Assembly: GCF_002002925.1 (NCBI RefSeq)
Contig: NZ_CP019511.1
Span: 4,006,501-4,070,500 of the forward strand
Source of the DNA: Sphingomonas sp. LM7
Lineage (GTDB): Bacteria > Pseudomonadota > Alphaproteobacteria > Sphingomonadales > Sphingomonadaceae
Length of the DNA: 64,000 nt
Direction of reading: 5' to 3'
Position numbers and translations under genes: made by a program. Shown in pieces: positions 1-7,898 of the stretch. The notes below the pieces were generated by a model, which saw only the letters and a list, made by a program, of their open reading frames with translations, was not told where the DNA came from and did not search any database. Numbering within the stretch: the stretch's first letter is position 1; every line of letters starts with the position of its first letter.

Positions 1-147
1 CCAGCCGATCAGCAGGATCTGGTGGCGCGCCTTGAGCATCGCGTCGCGCGCGGCGCGGAAATAATCCTCCGCATCGACGATGACCGACATCCGTTCGGCA
101 TGCTCGACTCGCCAGGCATTTGCGCCCGGCCGAATGACCTTGTTCAC
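1..147 (-). CDS. Phospholipase D-like / cardiolipin synthase-like protein, N-terminal fragment
   Basis: Only the first 49 codons are inside the window; the gene runs off the left edge. It opens with a GTG at 147 and reads without interruption to base 1. The visible stretch contains the pattern SVIVDAEDYFRAARDAM followed by ILLIGW, which resembles the beginning of the phospholipase D fold in bacterial PLD/cardiolipin synthase proteins, where a strand ending in IGW precedes the first HKD motif. The HKD motifs themselves lie outside the window, so catalytic capacity cannot be judged. It starts 10 bases after the stop of the ArsC-like gene and is probably co-transcribed with it. Confidence 0.6.
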   Translation of the reverse strand, partial: MNKVIRPGANAWRVEHAERMSVIVDAEDYFRAARDAMLKARHQILLIGW

Positions 148-157
148 GCGGGCTTCG

Positions 158-496
158 TCACAGGATCTCGCCGACCTTCTCCGGCGGCCGGCCCAGCCGC
201 ACCCCCTTGTCGGTCGCCACAAGCGGCCGTTCGATCAGGATCGGGTTCGCCACCATCGCGTCGAGGATCGTGTCGTCGTCGGCGTCCTTGAGCGGCTTGG
301 CGGCGTCCTCGGCGACGCGCAGCCCCTCGCGCGCGGTCATCCCCGCCCGCGCATAGAGCTGGGCCAGTTCGTCGCGCGACGGCGGGTTCTTCAGATACTC
401 CACGATCTCGACTTCGACGCCCGGCGCCGCGCTCAGGATCGCCAATGCCTCGCGCGACTTGGAACAGCGCGGGTTGTGGTAGATGACGGCTCTCAC
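158..496 (-). CDS. arsC: ArsC/Spx-family arsenate reductase (glutaredoxin type)
   Basis: A 112-residue protein of the thioredoxin-fold ArsC family, normal length for the glutaredoxin-coupled class. The N-terminal strand VIYHNPRCSKSREAL carries the single redox cysteine (Cys of NPRCSKS) that forms the thio-arsenate adduct in characterised members, and NPILIERPLV is the conserved arsenate-pocket segment with the arginine. I chose the GTG at 496 because family members begin one or two residues before the first strand; an upstream in-frame start at 532 would overlap the preceding peptidase gene. No arsR or arsB is nearby, so a general redox role (YffB-like) is as likely as arsenic resistance. Confidence 0.85.
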   Translation of the reverse strand: MRAVIYHNPRCSKSREALAILSAAPGVEVEIVEYLKNPPSRDELAQLYARAGMTAREGLRVAEDAAKPLKDADDDTILDAMVANPILIERPLVATDKGVRLGRPPEKVGEIL

Positions 497-507
497 TGAC
501 ACTCCGA

Positions 508-2439
508 TCACTTCAGATATTTGTCGAACCACGCCACCGTCCGGTTGAGCGAGTCGAGCTGGTTCTCGCGCTTCTGGAAGCCATGGCCCTCGGCGGGGTA
601 ATAGATCGTCTCGACGACATTGCCCTTGGCCTTGAGGATGTCATGGACTTCCTGTGCCTGCCCCTTGGGGACGCGGATGTCGTTCTCACCCTGGATCGTC
701 AGCAACGGCGCCTTGGCGTTCTTGATGTACGTCAGCGGCGAGGCGGCGTCATAGACCTTGGGGTCGCTCTCCGGCGTGCCGAGCAGCCCGCGCTGGTACG
801 CCTTCAGCAGCTCGTCCTGGTCGCGGTACATCGTCCGCCAGTTGATGATTCCGAACCATTGGACCGCCGCGGCGAACTCGTCGGGCGCGCGGCCGATCGC
901 CATCAGGGTCATGAACCCGCCATAGCTCCCGCCGAAGATGCCGACGCGCTTGGCATCGACATAGCCGGTATCGACGAGGAACTTCTTCGCCGCGATCGTG
1001 TCCTTGAGGTCGCCGCCGCCGAGATCTTTGAAGTTCGCCGCCTGGAACGCCTTGCCATAGCCCGTCGAGCCGCGGAAATTGGGCTGGATTACGACATAGC
1101 CGCGGCTGGCGAAGGCCGTCGCGTAGCGGCTGTATCCGTCCTGCGTCTGTCCGGTCGGCCCGCCATGCGGCAGCACGATCGCCGGGTTGGCCGCATCGCG
1201 CTTAAGGTTCGCCGGCATCGTCACGACTGCGCTGATCAGCGTCCCGTCGAAGCTCTTGTACGTCACCACCTGCGACTTGGGCAAAGCCTCGGGCAGCAGG
1301 CTGGCGAGCGCCAGCTGGGTCGCCGGCCGCGAGGTGCCGCTGGCCACGTCGTAGAGATAAAGGTTGGTCGGCGAATCGGCGCCCGAATGGCTGACCATCA
1401 GCGTCTTGCCGTCGGGCGAGCGTGGATCGTTGCCGACCAGATAGTTGAGCCCCGCCGGGATCGGCAGCGCGGTCTCTGCGCCGCTTGCCAGGTCGTAGCG
1501 GTACAGCCTGGTGCGCGCATCGGCGTTGGTAGTAACGATCAGCGCCTTGCCGTCACGGCTGAACAAGGTCGCGGTCTGCTCCCATGGCGTCGGCTTGAGC
1601 CATTTCCAGGCCTTGGTCGCGGTGTCGTACAGCCCGGCATGGAGCTGGCCGGTGCCGTCGTCGGTGCTGACCGCAAGCCATTTGCCATCGGGGCTGGCAT
1701 CGGCCGCGCCATAAACGGTGTCGGCCTTGCCGATCAGCTTGGTCGCCGCACCGCTGGCGACGTCGATCCGCCAGACTTCGCCGACCTTCGAATCGACTCG
1801 GTCGCGGTTGGCGATCAGCGCCTTGCCGCCCTCGATCCAGGCCACCGGGCTCCAGCCATATTGCGGATCGGCTTCCTTGGTCAGCGCGCGGACCTTGCCG
1901 CTCGCATCCATCACCGCGACGTTGGTCTGGCCCTCGGACCTCAGCTTGGTCGACAGCGCCACCAGCCCGCCGCTCGGCCCGACGAGCAGCGATTCCTCGC
2001 GCACATCAGGCGAATTGGTCAGGTTCTCGACTGCGCCGCCGCCTACGGGCACGCGATAAATGTCGTGATATTCGTTCCCGCCGACATCCTGACGGAAATA
2101 GAGATATTTGCCATCCGCCGAGGCGGCGAGACCGCTTTGGCCATCGTCCGACTGAGTCAGCTGTACCGGCCAGCTGCCCGCGGCCTCGGTGCGCCAGATA
2201 TTGGTGCGGCCCGACAGATTTGTCGCGACGAAGATATACTTGCCGTCGGTGCTCCACGCGGTGCTGCCCAGGCTGCGCGACGCCCCGATATCCGCGATCG
2301 GCACGCTGCGCGCCTGCGGATTCGCGGGGGAATCGACGGACTTCGGATCGGTGAGCGGACGATCGGGCGTCTTGACTTGCGCCGCGGCCGGCGTGGCAAG
2401 GACGAAGGCAAGGGCAGTGGTTGCGAGCAGGCGCTTCAT
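508..2439 (-). CDS. Secreted S9-family prolyl oligopeptidase
   Basis: A 643-residue exported peptidase. The ATG at 2439 gives a clean signal peptide (MKRLLATTALAFVLA, cleavage near AAAQ), so it acts in the periplasm. Residues about 50-380 form WD40/PD40-type beta-propeller blades, seen as repeats such as SADGKYLYF and SPDGKWLAV. The C-terminal alpha/beta hydrolase domain holds the triad: Ser505 in GGSYGGF, Asp587 in GENDIRV and His619 in EGHGF. S9 enzymes of this layout (acylaminoacyl-peptidase or dipeptidyl-peptidase-like) cut short peptides; the exact substrate is not predictable. Likely first gene of a minus-strand unit with the ArsC-like gene 11 bases downstream. Confidence 0.93.
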   Translation of the reverse strand: MKRLLATTALAFVLATPAAAQVKTPDRPLTDPKSVDSPANPQARSVPIADIGASRSLGSTAWSTDGKYIFVATNLSGRTNIWRTEAAGSWPVQLTQSDDGQSGLAASADGKYLYFRQDVGGNEYHDIYRVPVGGGAVENLTNSPDVREESLLVGPSGGLVALSTKLRSEGQTNVAVMDASGKVRALTKEADPQYGWSPVAWIEGGKALIANRDRVDSKVGEVWRIDVASGAATKLIGKADTVYGAADASPDGKWLAVSTDDGTGQLHAGLYDTATKAWKWLKPTPWEQTATLFSRDGKALIVTTNADARTRLYRYDLASGAETALPIPAGLNYLVGNDPRSPDGKTLMVSHSGADSPTNLYLYDVASGTSRPATQLALASLLPEALPKSQVVTYKSFDGTLISAVVTMPANLKRDAANPAIVLPHGGPTGQTQDGYSRYATAFASRGYVVIQPNFRGSTGYGKAFQAANFKDLGGGDLKDTIAAKKFLVDTGYVDAKRVGIFGGSYGGFMTLMAIGRAPDEFAAAVQWFGIINWRTMYRDQDELLKAYQRGLLGTPESDPKVYDAASPLTYIKNAKAPLLTIQGENDIRVPKGQAQEVHDILKAKGNVVETIYYPAEGHGFQKRENQLDSLNRTVAWFDKYLK

Positions 2440-2500
2440 TTGAATTCCCCCGTTGACCGGACAATCCTGCCAGACTGAAGAAGGAGGGGGAAGCGGGATC

Positions 2501-2529
2501 AAAAGCCCCTCCCTTGAAGGGGAGGGGCT
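2501..2529 (-). terminator. Intrinsic terminator of accB-accC
   Basis: A 10-bp perfect stem (2504-2513 with 2520-2529, arms AGCCCCTCCC and GGGAGGGGCT) with a six-base loop lies 10 bases past the accC stop and, read on the minus strand, is followed by TTTTG. The stem belongs to the same GC-rich repeat family as the element at 19325-19416. Confidence 0.7.
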
Positions 2530-2538
2530 AGAAAGAGG

Positions 2539-3891
2539 TCAGCCGGGCTGCTTGGCCAGCCACTCCTCGAGCCACTTGATCGTATAGTCGCCCCGCTGGA
2601 ACTCCGGATCGTCGAGCAGCGCCTGGTGCAGGGGAATCGTCGTTTTCATCCCCTCGACCACGAACTCCTCCAGCGCGCGGCGCAGCCGCATCAGGCAGCG
2701 CTCGCGAGTCGAGCCATAGACGATCAGCTTGGCGATCATGCTGTCGTAATAGGGCGGCACCCGGTAGCCGGTGTAGAGCCCGCTATCGACGCGGACGTGC
2801 ATGCCCCCGGGGGCATGGAACTGCTTCACCGTTCCCGGCGAGGGCGCAAAGGTCCGCGGATCCTCGGCGTTGATCCGGCATTCGATCGCATGGCCGTGGA
2901 ACTGGATCTTGTCCTGCGTGCACGACAGGCCATGCCCCTCGGCGACACGGATCTGCTCACGGACGAGATCGAGCCCGGTGATCATCTCGGTCACCGGATG
3001 CTCGACCTGCAGGCGGGTATTCATCTCGATGAAGTAGAACTCGCCATTCTCCCACAGGAACTCGATCGTCCCCGCGCCGCGATAGCCCATATCGGCCATC
3101 GCCTTGGCGCAGACGCCGCCGATCCGCGCGCGATCGGCCTCGCCGAGCACGGGGGAGGGGGCTTCCTCGAGCACCTTCTGGTGGCGGCGCTGGAGGCTGC
3201 AGTCGCGCTCGCCGAGATGGACGGCGTTGCCGTTGCCGTCGCCGAACACCTGGATCTCGATGTGGCGCGGATTGCCGAGATATTTTTCGAGATAGACCGT
3301 GGCGTCGCCGAACGCGGCCTTCGCCTCGCTGCCCGCCTGTTGCATCAGCGTCTCGAGCTGGTCCTCGGACGTGCAGACCTTCATGCCCCGCCCGCCGCCG
3401 CCCGACGCCGCCTTGATGATCACCGGATAGCCGGCCTTGGCCGCGATCGCCTTGGCCTCGGCCAGGTCGCTGATCGCGCCGTCCGAACCGGGGACGAGCG
3501 GCAGGCCCAGCGCGCCCGCGGTGCGCTTGGCTTCGATCTTGTCGCCCATCGTGCGGATATGCTCGGGCTTGGGCCCGACGAAGATGATCCCGTGCGCCTC
3601 GACGATCTCGGCGAACTGGGCGTTCTCCGAGAGGAAGCCATAGCCCGGGTGGATCGCGTCCGCGCCCGAGATCTCGGCCGCCGAGATGATGTTAGGGATG
3701 TTGAGATAGCTGTCGGTCGCCGCCGGCGGCCCGATGCAGATCGCCTCGTCTGCCAGCCGTACATGCATCGCGTCGCTATCGGCCGTCGAGTGCACCGCGA
3801 CCGTCTTGATCCCCATCTCGTGGCAGGCACGATGGATGCGGAGCGCGATCTCGCCGCGATTGGCGATCAGCAGCTTCTTGATCTCGGGCAT
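2539..3891 (-). CDS. accC: Acetyl-CoA carboxylase, biotin carboxylase subunit
   Basis: A 450-residue ATP-grasp enzyme that carboxylates biotin on BCCP in the first step of fatty-acid synthesis. Family landmarks are present in order: N-terminal [14 protein letters not shown], the glycine-rich ATP loop [10 protein letters not shown], the [13 protein letters not shown] segment, the active-site [14 protein letters not shown] motif, and the C-terminal RRALEEF region. Length matches the usual 445-450. It follows accB by two bases, the standard accBC arrangement; the carboxyltransferase genes accA and accD are not in this window. Confidence 0.98.
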   Translation of the reverse strand: MPEIKKLLIANRGEIALRIHRACHEMGIKTVAVHSTADSDAMHVRLADEAICIGPPAATDSYLNIPNIISAAEISGADAIHPGYGFLSENAQFAEIVEAHGIIFVGPKPEHIRTMGDKIEAKRTAGALGLPLVPGSDGAISDLAEAKAIAAKAGYPVIIKAASGGGGRGMKVCTSEDQLETLMQQAGSEAKAAFGDATVYLEKYLGNPRHIEIQVFGDGNGNAVHLGERDCSLQRRHQKVLEEAPSPVLGEADRARIGGVCAKAMADMGYRGAGTIEFLWENGEFYFIEMNTRLQVEHPVTEMITGLDLVREQIRVAEGHGLSCTQDKIQFHGHAIECRINAEDPRTFAPSPGTVKQFHAPGGMHVRVDSGLYTGYRVPPYYDSMIAKLIVYGSTRERCLMRLRRALEEFVVEGMKTTIPLHQALLDDPEFQRGDYTIKWLEEWLAKQPG

Positions 3892-3893
3892 TG

Positions 3894-4361
3894 TTATTCG
3901 ACGACCACGAGCGGCTGATCGAATTCCACCGGCTGGCCATTCTCGATGAGGATGGCCTTGACCGTGCCCGCGGCGGGCGCCTGGATCGGGTTCATCACCT
4001 TCATCGCCTCGATAATCAGCAGCGTATCGCCCGCGGCCACCTTGTCGCCCACCGACACGAACACCTTCGCCTCGGGATTGGGCTTGAGATAGGCAGTGCC
4101 GACCATCGGCGACTTGACTGCGTTCGCCGCGGCGGTGGGCGCCTCGATCGCCGCAGGCGCTGCGAGCGGCGTCGGCGCGGTGGCCATGGCGGGCGCCATG
4201 TGCACCGTCGGCGCGGCGATCACGGTGCGCGCGACGCGCACGCGGCGTTCGCCGTCCTCGACTTCGATTTCGGTAAGCTGCGTCTCGTCGAGCACGGCGG
4301 CGAGCTGGCGGACCAGCTCGATATCGACGTGCATCGCCCCGGTTTTCTTATCTTCGGCCAT
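3894..4361 (-). CDS. accB: Acetyl-CoA carboxylase, biotin carboxyl carrier protein
   Basis: A 155-residue carrier for acetyl-CoA carboxylase. The C-terminal biotinyl domain has the canonical EAMKVMN motif with the biotinylated lysine, 35 residues from the C-terminus, followed by the hairpin glycine-rich APAAGTV segment. Between the N-terminal [11 protein letters not shown] helix and the biotinyl domain is a flexible Ala/Pro/Thr-rich linker (about residues 50-75), as in E. coli AccB. Directly upstream of accC with a two-base gap, so the two subunits are made from one message; aroQ lies 35 bases upstream in the same direction. Confidence 0.97.
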   Translation of the reverse strand: MAEDKKTGAMHVDIELVRQLAAVLDETQLTEIEVEDGERRVRVARTVIAAPTVHMAPAMATAPTPLAAPAAIEAPTAAANAVKSPMVGTAYLKPNPEAKVFVSVGDKVAAGDTLLIIEAMKVMNPIQAPAAGTVKAILIENGQPVEFDQPLVVVE

Positions 4362-4396
4362 TGCGACCCTTCATCCGATGAAAGCGCGCGCTCATG

Positions 4397-4831
4397 TCAG
4401 AGACGCGCCGCGGCTTCAAGCGCAAGCATGTACGACAGCGCTCCGAAGCCCGCGATGGTTCCGCGTGCGGCGCGACCGACGAACGACGTGTGCCGGAAGT
4501 CCTCGCGCGCATGCGGGTTGGAAAGATGGACCTCGATCACCGGCGTCGTGATGCTCTTCACGGCATCATGCAACGCGATCGAAGTGTGCGTGTACCCGCC
4601 CGGATTGAGAATGACAGCCTTGGCGCCCCGGGCCTGCGCCTCGTGCAGCCAGTCGATGAGATGCCCCTCATGGTTCGACTGGCGCAGGTCGATTTCGAGA
4701 TCGAGCTCCTTGGCGCGATCTTCCATCTGCCCCGCAATGTCGTCGAGCGTGTCCGAGCCATAGATCTCCGGCTCGCGCAGCCCCAGCAGGTTGAGGTTGG
4801 GGCCGTTGAGAACGTAGATCGTATCGGCCAA
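4397..4831 (-). CDS. aroQ: 3-dehydroquinate dehydratase, type II
   Basis: A 144-residue type II dehydroquinase of the shikimate pathway (3-dehydroquinate to 3-dehydroshikimate). All signature blocks are visible: [20 protein letters not shown] at the N-terminus with the catalytic Tyr and loop Arg, [17 protein letters not shown] with active-site residues, and [11 protein letters not shown] with the catalytic His. I chose the TTG at 4831, which puts the first strand five residues from the start as in homologues; longer in-frame extensions would add a non-conserved arginine-rich leader. Location upstream of accBC on the same strand is the common alphaproteobacterial arrangement. Confidence 0.95.
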   Translation of the reverse strand: MADTIYVLNGPNLNLLGLREPEIYGSDTLDDIAGQMEDRAKELDLEIDLRQSNHEGHLIDWLHEAQARGAKAVILNPGGYTHTSIALHDAVKSITTPVIEVHLSNPHAREDFRHTSFVGRAARGTIAGFGALSYMLALEAAARL

Positions 4832-4959
4832 GGCTGACGGTCCGCTGCTAGAGTGAATATGTGCCCATAGCGGTTCGTTACGCTCAGCGCAAAGTGCCGC
4901 GAACCCGCTGTTAAGGCTGGCTGAGCGAAGACGGTGTGGCCGAATTCGGGAGCCTCGCC

Positions 4960-5520
4960 ATGTTTCTGTCCTTCCTCGCGCCGCTGGCGCTCTCTGCCCC
5001 GGCGCCATCGCAGCCGGTCGATATCCGGGCGGTGCTGGTTGAGCTGACTATCGACGCGAGCGGCGTCAGCCGGGCCTGCGACACGATCGAATCATCGGGC
5101 TCGGAGCTGATCGACGGCATGGCTTGTCTGCTAGTGGCGTCGAAGGGCGTCGAGGTCCCCTCGGAGGTGCTGCCTCCGCAGGGATCGTCCGCCACGATCA
5201 AGTGGAAGCAGCGCGCGGCGATGGTGCAGTTCTCGGATGGGTCGTCGAAGCTCGCCATTCCGCCCGAACGGATGATGCGCAGGGTCTTCCCGCGCAAATA
5301 TCCTGACGGGCAGCGCGGCGCCATGCTCGTCGAGTCGTTGGACGGGAAAGGCGGCCCCCGCACCTGTGCTTTCTTCGCGCCGCGCATGGTTTCGCGCTTC
5401 GACGCCGCGACGTGCAGGCGTGTATTGTGCGTCGAGGAGCAGGCCACCGAGTCCACGGTCGGCGAAAACCGCCGGGTACTCCTCTGGACAAATGCAGTGG
5501 TGGCCGCCGGAGACCTTTGA
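4960..5520 (+). CDS. Hypothetical secreted protein
   Basis: A 186-residue protein with a probable signal peptide ([17 protein letters not shown]) when started at the ATG at 4960; a GTG at 4936 in the same frame would add eight residues in front. The mature part has no domain I recognise. It holds several cysteines (for example in RACDTIE, MACLL, RTCAFF, CRRVLC) that could pair in the periplasm, and a spacing ([14 protein letters not shown]) reminiscent of TonB C-terminal-like or energy-transducing secreted proteins, but this is not strong. It is divergent from aroQ and ends 42 bases before thiSG. Confidence 0.65.
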   Translation: MFLSFLAPLALSAPAPSQPVDIRAVLVELTIDASGVSRACDTIESSGSELIDGMACLLVASKGVEVPSEVLPPQGSSATIKWKQRAAMVQFSDGSSKLAIPPERMMRRVFPRKYPDGQRGAMLVESLDGKGGPRTCAFFAPRMVSRFDAATCRRVLCVEEQATESTVGENRRVLLWTNAVVAAGDL

Positions 5521-5562
5521 CAAAGCTGGGCCCGCGCCTAAGTGCCCCCCCAGGAGATAGTG

Positions 5563-6570
5563 ATGGCGCACACGGACGGTACGGTCAGCATTGTAGTGAA
5601 CGGTGAGCACAAGCGGGTCACCGCGGGTCTCACCATCATCCAGCTTGCCGAACAGCTCGGGCTGGTGCCCGAGAAGATCGCCGTCGAGCGCAATCTCGAA
5701 GTGGTGCCGCGCTCGACCTTGGGCGAAGTGATCGTGCATGACGGCGACGAGCTCGAAATCGTCCATTTCGTCGGCGGCGGCGATCATGCCCGCCCGATCG
5801 AGGACGACAGCTGGAGCGTCGCGGGGAAGACCTTCCGCTCGCGCCTCATTGTCGGCACCGGCAAGTACAAGGATTTCGAGCAGAACGCCGCGGCGGTAGC
5901 CGCCAGCGGTGCCGAGATCGTCACCGTGGCAGTGCGCCGGGTCAACGTCTCCGATCCGGGCGCGCCGATGCTCACCGACTATATCGACCCCAAGAAGATC
6001 ACCTATCTCCCCAACACCGCGGGCTGCTTCGACGCGGAGAGCGCGATCCGCACGCTGCGGCTGGCGCGCGAGGCCGGCGGCTGGGAACTGGTCAAGCTCG
6101 AAGTCCTCGGCGAGGCGCGGACGCTCTATCCCGACATGGTCGAAACGCTGCGCGCCACCGAGATTCTCGCCAACGAAGGCTTCAAGCCGATGGTCTATTG
6201 CGTCGACGATCCAATCGCGGCGAAGCGCCTGGAAAATGTCGGCGCAGTGGCGATCATGCCGCTCGGCGCACCGATCGGCTCGGGGCTCGGCATCCAGAAC
6301 CAGGTGACGATCCGCCTGATCGTCGAGGGCGCCAAGGTGCCGGTGCTGGTCGATGCCGGCGTCGGCTCGGCGTCGGACGCGGCCGTGGCGATGGAGCTCG
6401 GCTGCGACGGCGTGCTGATGAACACCGCGATCGCCGAAGCCAAGGATCCGATCCTGATGGCCGCGGCGATGAAGGCGGCGGTAGAGGCGGGGAGGCTGTC
6501 GTACCGCGCCGGGCGCATGGGCAAGCGCCGCTATGCCGATCCGTCGAGCCCACTGGCGGGATTGATCTAG
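5563..6570 (+). CDS. thiSG: ThiS-ThiG fusion: sulfur carrier protein plus thiazole synthase
   Basis: A 335-residue fusion making the thiazole half of thiamine. Residues about 1-75 are ThiS (ubiquitin-like fold, start [11 protein letters not shown], ending HFVGGG). Residues about 85-335 are Thi[13 protein letters not shown] at the start, the Schiff-base lysine in [10 protein letters not shown], and the phosphate-binding [15 protein letters not shown] loop near the end. In free ThiS the GG is the C-terminus and becomes a thiocarboxylate; here it is followed directly by ThiG, so thiocarboxylation would need cleavage or another mechanism. The ATG at 5563 has a good Shine-Dalgarno (AGGAG, eight bases upstream). 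No TPP riboswitch is evident in the short leader. Confidence 0.93.
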   Translation: MAHTDGTVSIVVNGEHKRVTAGLTIIQLAEQLGLVPEKIAVERNLEVVPRSTLGEVIVHDGDELEIVHFVGGGDHARPIEDDSWSVAGKTFRSRLIVGTGKYKDFEQNAAAVAASGAEIVTVAVRRVNVSDPGAPMLTDYIDPKKITYLPNTAGCFDAESAIRTLRLAREAGGWELVKLEVLGEARTLYPDMVETLRATEILANEGFKPMVYCVDDPIAAKRLENVGAVAIMPLGAPIGSGLGIQNQVTIRLIVEGAKVPVLVDAGVGSASDAAVAMELGCDGVLMNTAIAEAKDPILMAAAMKAAVEAGRLSYRAGRMGKRRYADPSSPLAGLI

Positions 6571-6655
6571 GGTCACCACCCGATTGGGTGCGGCTGGGCG
6601 ATCGCTCGGCGGACCCGGCAATGCAGGCTGTCCTCTCGAGCGCCGTCGCAACTGG

Positions 6656-6673
6656 CCCCGGCCTTCGCCGGGG
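6656..6673. terminator. GC-rich hairpin between convergent genes
   Basis: A seven-base perfect stem CCCCGGC/GCCGGGG with loop CTTC sits between the ends of thiSG and the convergent methyltransferase gene. It lacks a U-tract on either side, so it may be a weak bidirectional terminator or one copy of the dispersed GC-rich repeats. Confidence 0.35.
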
Positions 6674-6696
6674 ACAGCGTCAATCACCCAACCACC

Positions 6697-7293
6697 TCAT
6701 CGCCGCTTGCGCGCCAGCCAGATCGCCCGCCCGCCGGTTGCCTCGTCGTTGGGCACGAACGCCACTTCGATCAGCCCGTGCTCGGCGAACAGTGCGCGAT
6801 ACTCTGCGGGCGCCAGACTGGCGTGGTAGAGTTCCTCGCCGAACTGGCAGCCCATCGTCTCGTCGCGTGCCGCGCCGGTGTTGAACAGGAAGGCGCCGTC
6901 GGGCGCGAGCAGTCTCGCGACCTTGACCACCATTTCGGCCTGCTCCTCGGGCCGCAGGTGGAAGATGCTGTCCCACGCGATCACCCCGTGGAACGGTCCC
7001 TCAACTTCGACGCCGCGCATGTCGGCGCAGATCCAGCGATGCCGCCCGAACCGCGTTCGCGCGAGTGTAATCATCCGTTCGGAGGCGTCGATGCCGGTCA
7101 ATTCCCGGTTGCGGTCGATCAGATAGCGCGCGATCGGCTCGCCTGCGCCGCAGCCCAGGTCGAGGACCTGCCCGCCCTTGGGAACGCCGAGCAGGAAACG
7201 GTCCAGCCAGCCCTTTTCGACAAGGTCCTTGCGCCGCGACGCGTCGAACGCGTGCGCGTGTCGCTCATAATGTTCTGCAATCCGGTCGGGCAT
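6697..7293 (-). CDS. Class I SAM-dependent methyltransferase
   Basis: A 198-residue Rossmann-fold methyltransferase. Motif I is VLDLGCGAGEP (about residues 43-53), followed by the acidic end of strand 2 in LTGIDAS and a motif II-like ICADMRG. The strand-4 segment GVIAWDSIFHL is the region where substrate specificity is usually set. The C-terminal part (LYHASLAPAEYRALFAEHG) matches the methyltransferase-11/25 superfamily of small-molecule enzymes, but I cannot assign a substrate. Convergent with thiSG and divergent from the CsbD gene. Confidence 0.85.
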   Translation of the reverse strand: MPDRIAEHYERHAHAFDASRRKDLVEKGWLDRFLLGVPKGGQVLDLGCGAGEPIARYLIDRNRELTGIDASERMITLARTRFGRHRWICADMRGVEVEGPFHGVIAWDSIFHLRPEEQAEMVVKVARLLAPDGAFLFNTGAARDETMGCQFGEELYHASLAPAEYRALFAEHGLIEVAFVPNDEATGGRAIWLARKRR

Positions 7294-7385
7294 TTCAGGA
7301 ACCCCGCCTGCCGTGAACCGTTGTTGGGGTGCACGCTAGTACAAGGCGCAGTCACGCGCCGGTTCGCGGCTAGGAGTTTGAAATC

Positions 7386-7556
7386 ATGGGTGAACTCGTC
7401 GACAAGATCAAGGGCAACCTCAACGAGGCGGCAGGCAAGATCAAGCAGGAGAGCAACAACCCGGAGACCCGCGACGAAGGCGCCGCGCAGGAGCTCAAGG
7501 GCAAGGGCCAGCAGCTGGCCGGCAAGGTCAAGGGCGCGCTCGGCGACGATATCTGA
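7386..7556 (+). CDS. CsbD family stress protein
   Basis: A 56-residue, highly charged Lys/Glu/Gly/Ala-rich protein of the CsbD family. The typical two-repeat layout is visible: DKIKGNLNEAAGKIKQE followed by QELKGKGQQLAGKVKGALG. Members are small, soluble, stress-induced proteins of unknown mechanism (regulated by sigma-B in Bacillus; by the general stress response in alphaproteobacteria). A strong terminator follows at 7574-7618. Confidence 0.9.
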   Translation: MGELVDKIKGNLNEAAGKIKQESNNPETRDEGAAQELKGKGQQLAGKVKGALGDDI

Positions 7557-7573
7557 CGCCGGCGCCTGACCAC

Positions 7574-7618
7574 TGAACGAATGGGCGGTCTCGCGAGAGG
7601 CCGCCCTATCTTCGTTCA
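7574..7618. terminator. Bidirectional terminator between csbD and the convergent small gene
   Basis: An inner stem GGGCGGTCTC/GAGGCCGCCC (7583-7592 and 7597-7606, one wobble) with loop GCGA is nested in an outer inverted repeat TGAACGAA/TTCGTTCA (7574-7581 and 7611-7618). The outer right arm includes the stop codon of the convergent gene. The nested symmetry suits termination from both sides. Confidence 0.6.
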
Positions 7619-7858
7619 ATCGGGAACGTAGAACGACCAGAGGCCGCTGGGCAGTTTGCTCGCGGCGAAGCGGACCGGACGGTGCGACGTGCCGATTTCG
7701 CAGACCATGTACGACTGCATCTGCGAGGGATCGAGCGGATTGGGCAGGTTCACGGTCTTGCTGCCGAGCCAGCGCCATTCCTGCTGCCACACCCGAGCAC
7801 CCGAGAACGCGAGCTGCTGGTCGCCCTCCCTGCCGATATGTGCCGTCTTCCAACCCAT
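7616..7858 (-). CDS. Small hypothetical protein
   Basis: An 80-residue protein starting at the ATG at 7858 with a plausible Shine-Dalgarno (GGAGG to AAGGAGACGG upstream). It is rich in Trp (GWKTAH, WQQEWRWLG) and ends SGLWSFYVPD. I do not recognise the family; there is no signal peptide or membrane segment. It lies 40 bases downstream of the TPP-enzyme gene on the same strand and may be its operon partner. Longer in-frame starts run into the TPP gene and are unlikely. Confidence 0.6.
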   Translation of the reverse strand: MGWKTAHIGREGDQQLAFSGARVWQQEWRWLGSKTVNLPNPLDPSQMQSYMVCEIGTSHRPVRFAASKLPSGLWSFYVPD

Positions 7859-7898
7859 GACCGTCTCCTTGCCTCCATTATAGAGGATCGGGAGCCGT

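Noticed and set aside
583..2478. Long open frame opposite the S9 peptidase
   Set aside because: It is the antisense of a gene with a signal peptide and full catalytic triad; the translated product is Arg/Ala/Asp-rich with no domain. High-GC codon bias opens such frames.
5521..5562. TPP riboswitch before thiSG
   Set aside because: The gap is only 42 bases and has no room or conserved thi-box motif; none seen in the 3' part of the preceding gene either.
5131..6687. 518-codon minus-strand frame opposite thiSG
   Set aside because: Antisense of the ThiS-ThiG fusion and of the preceding secreted protein; no recognisable domain.
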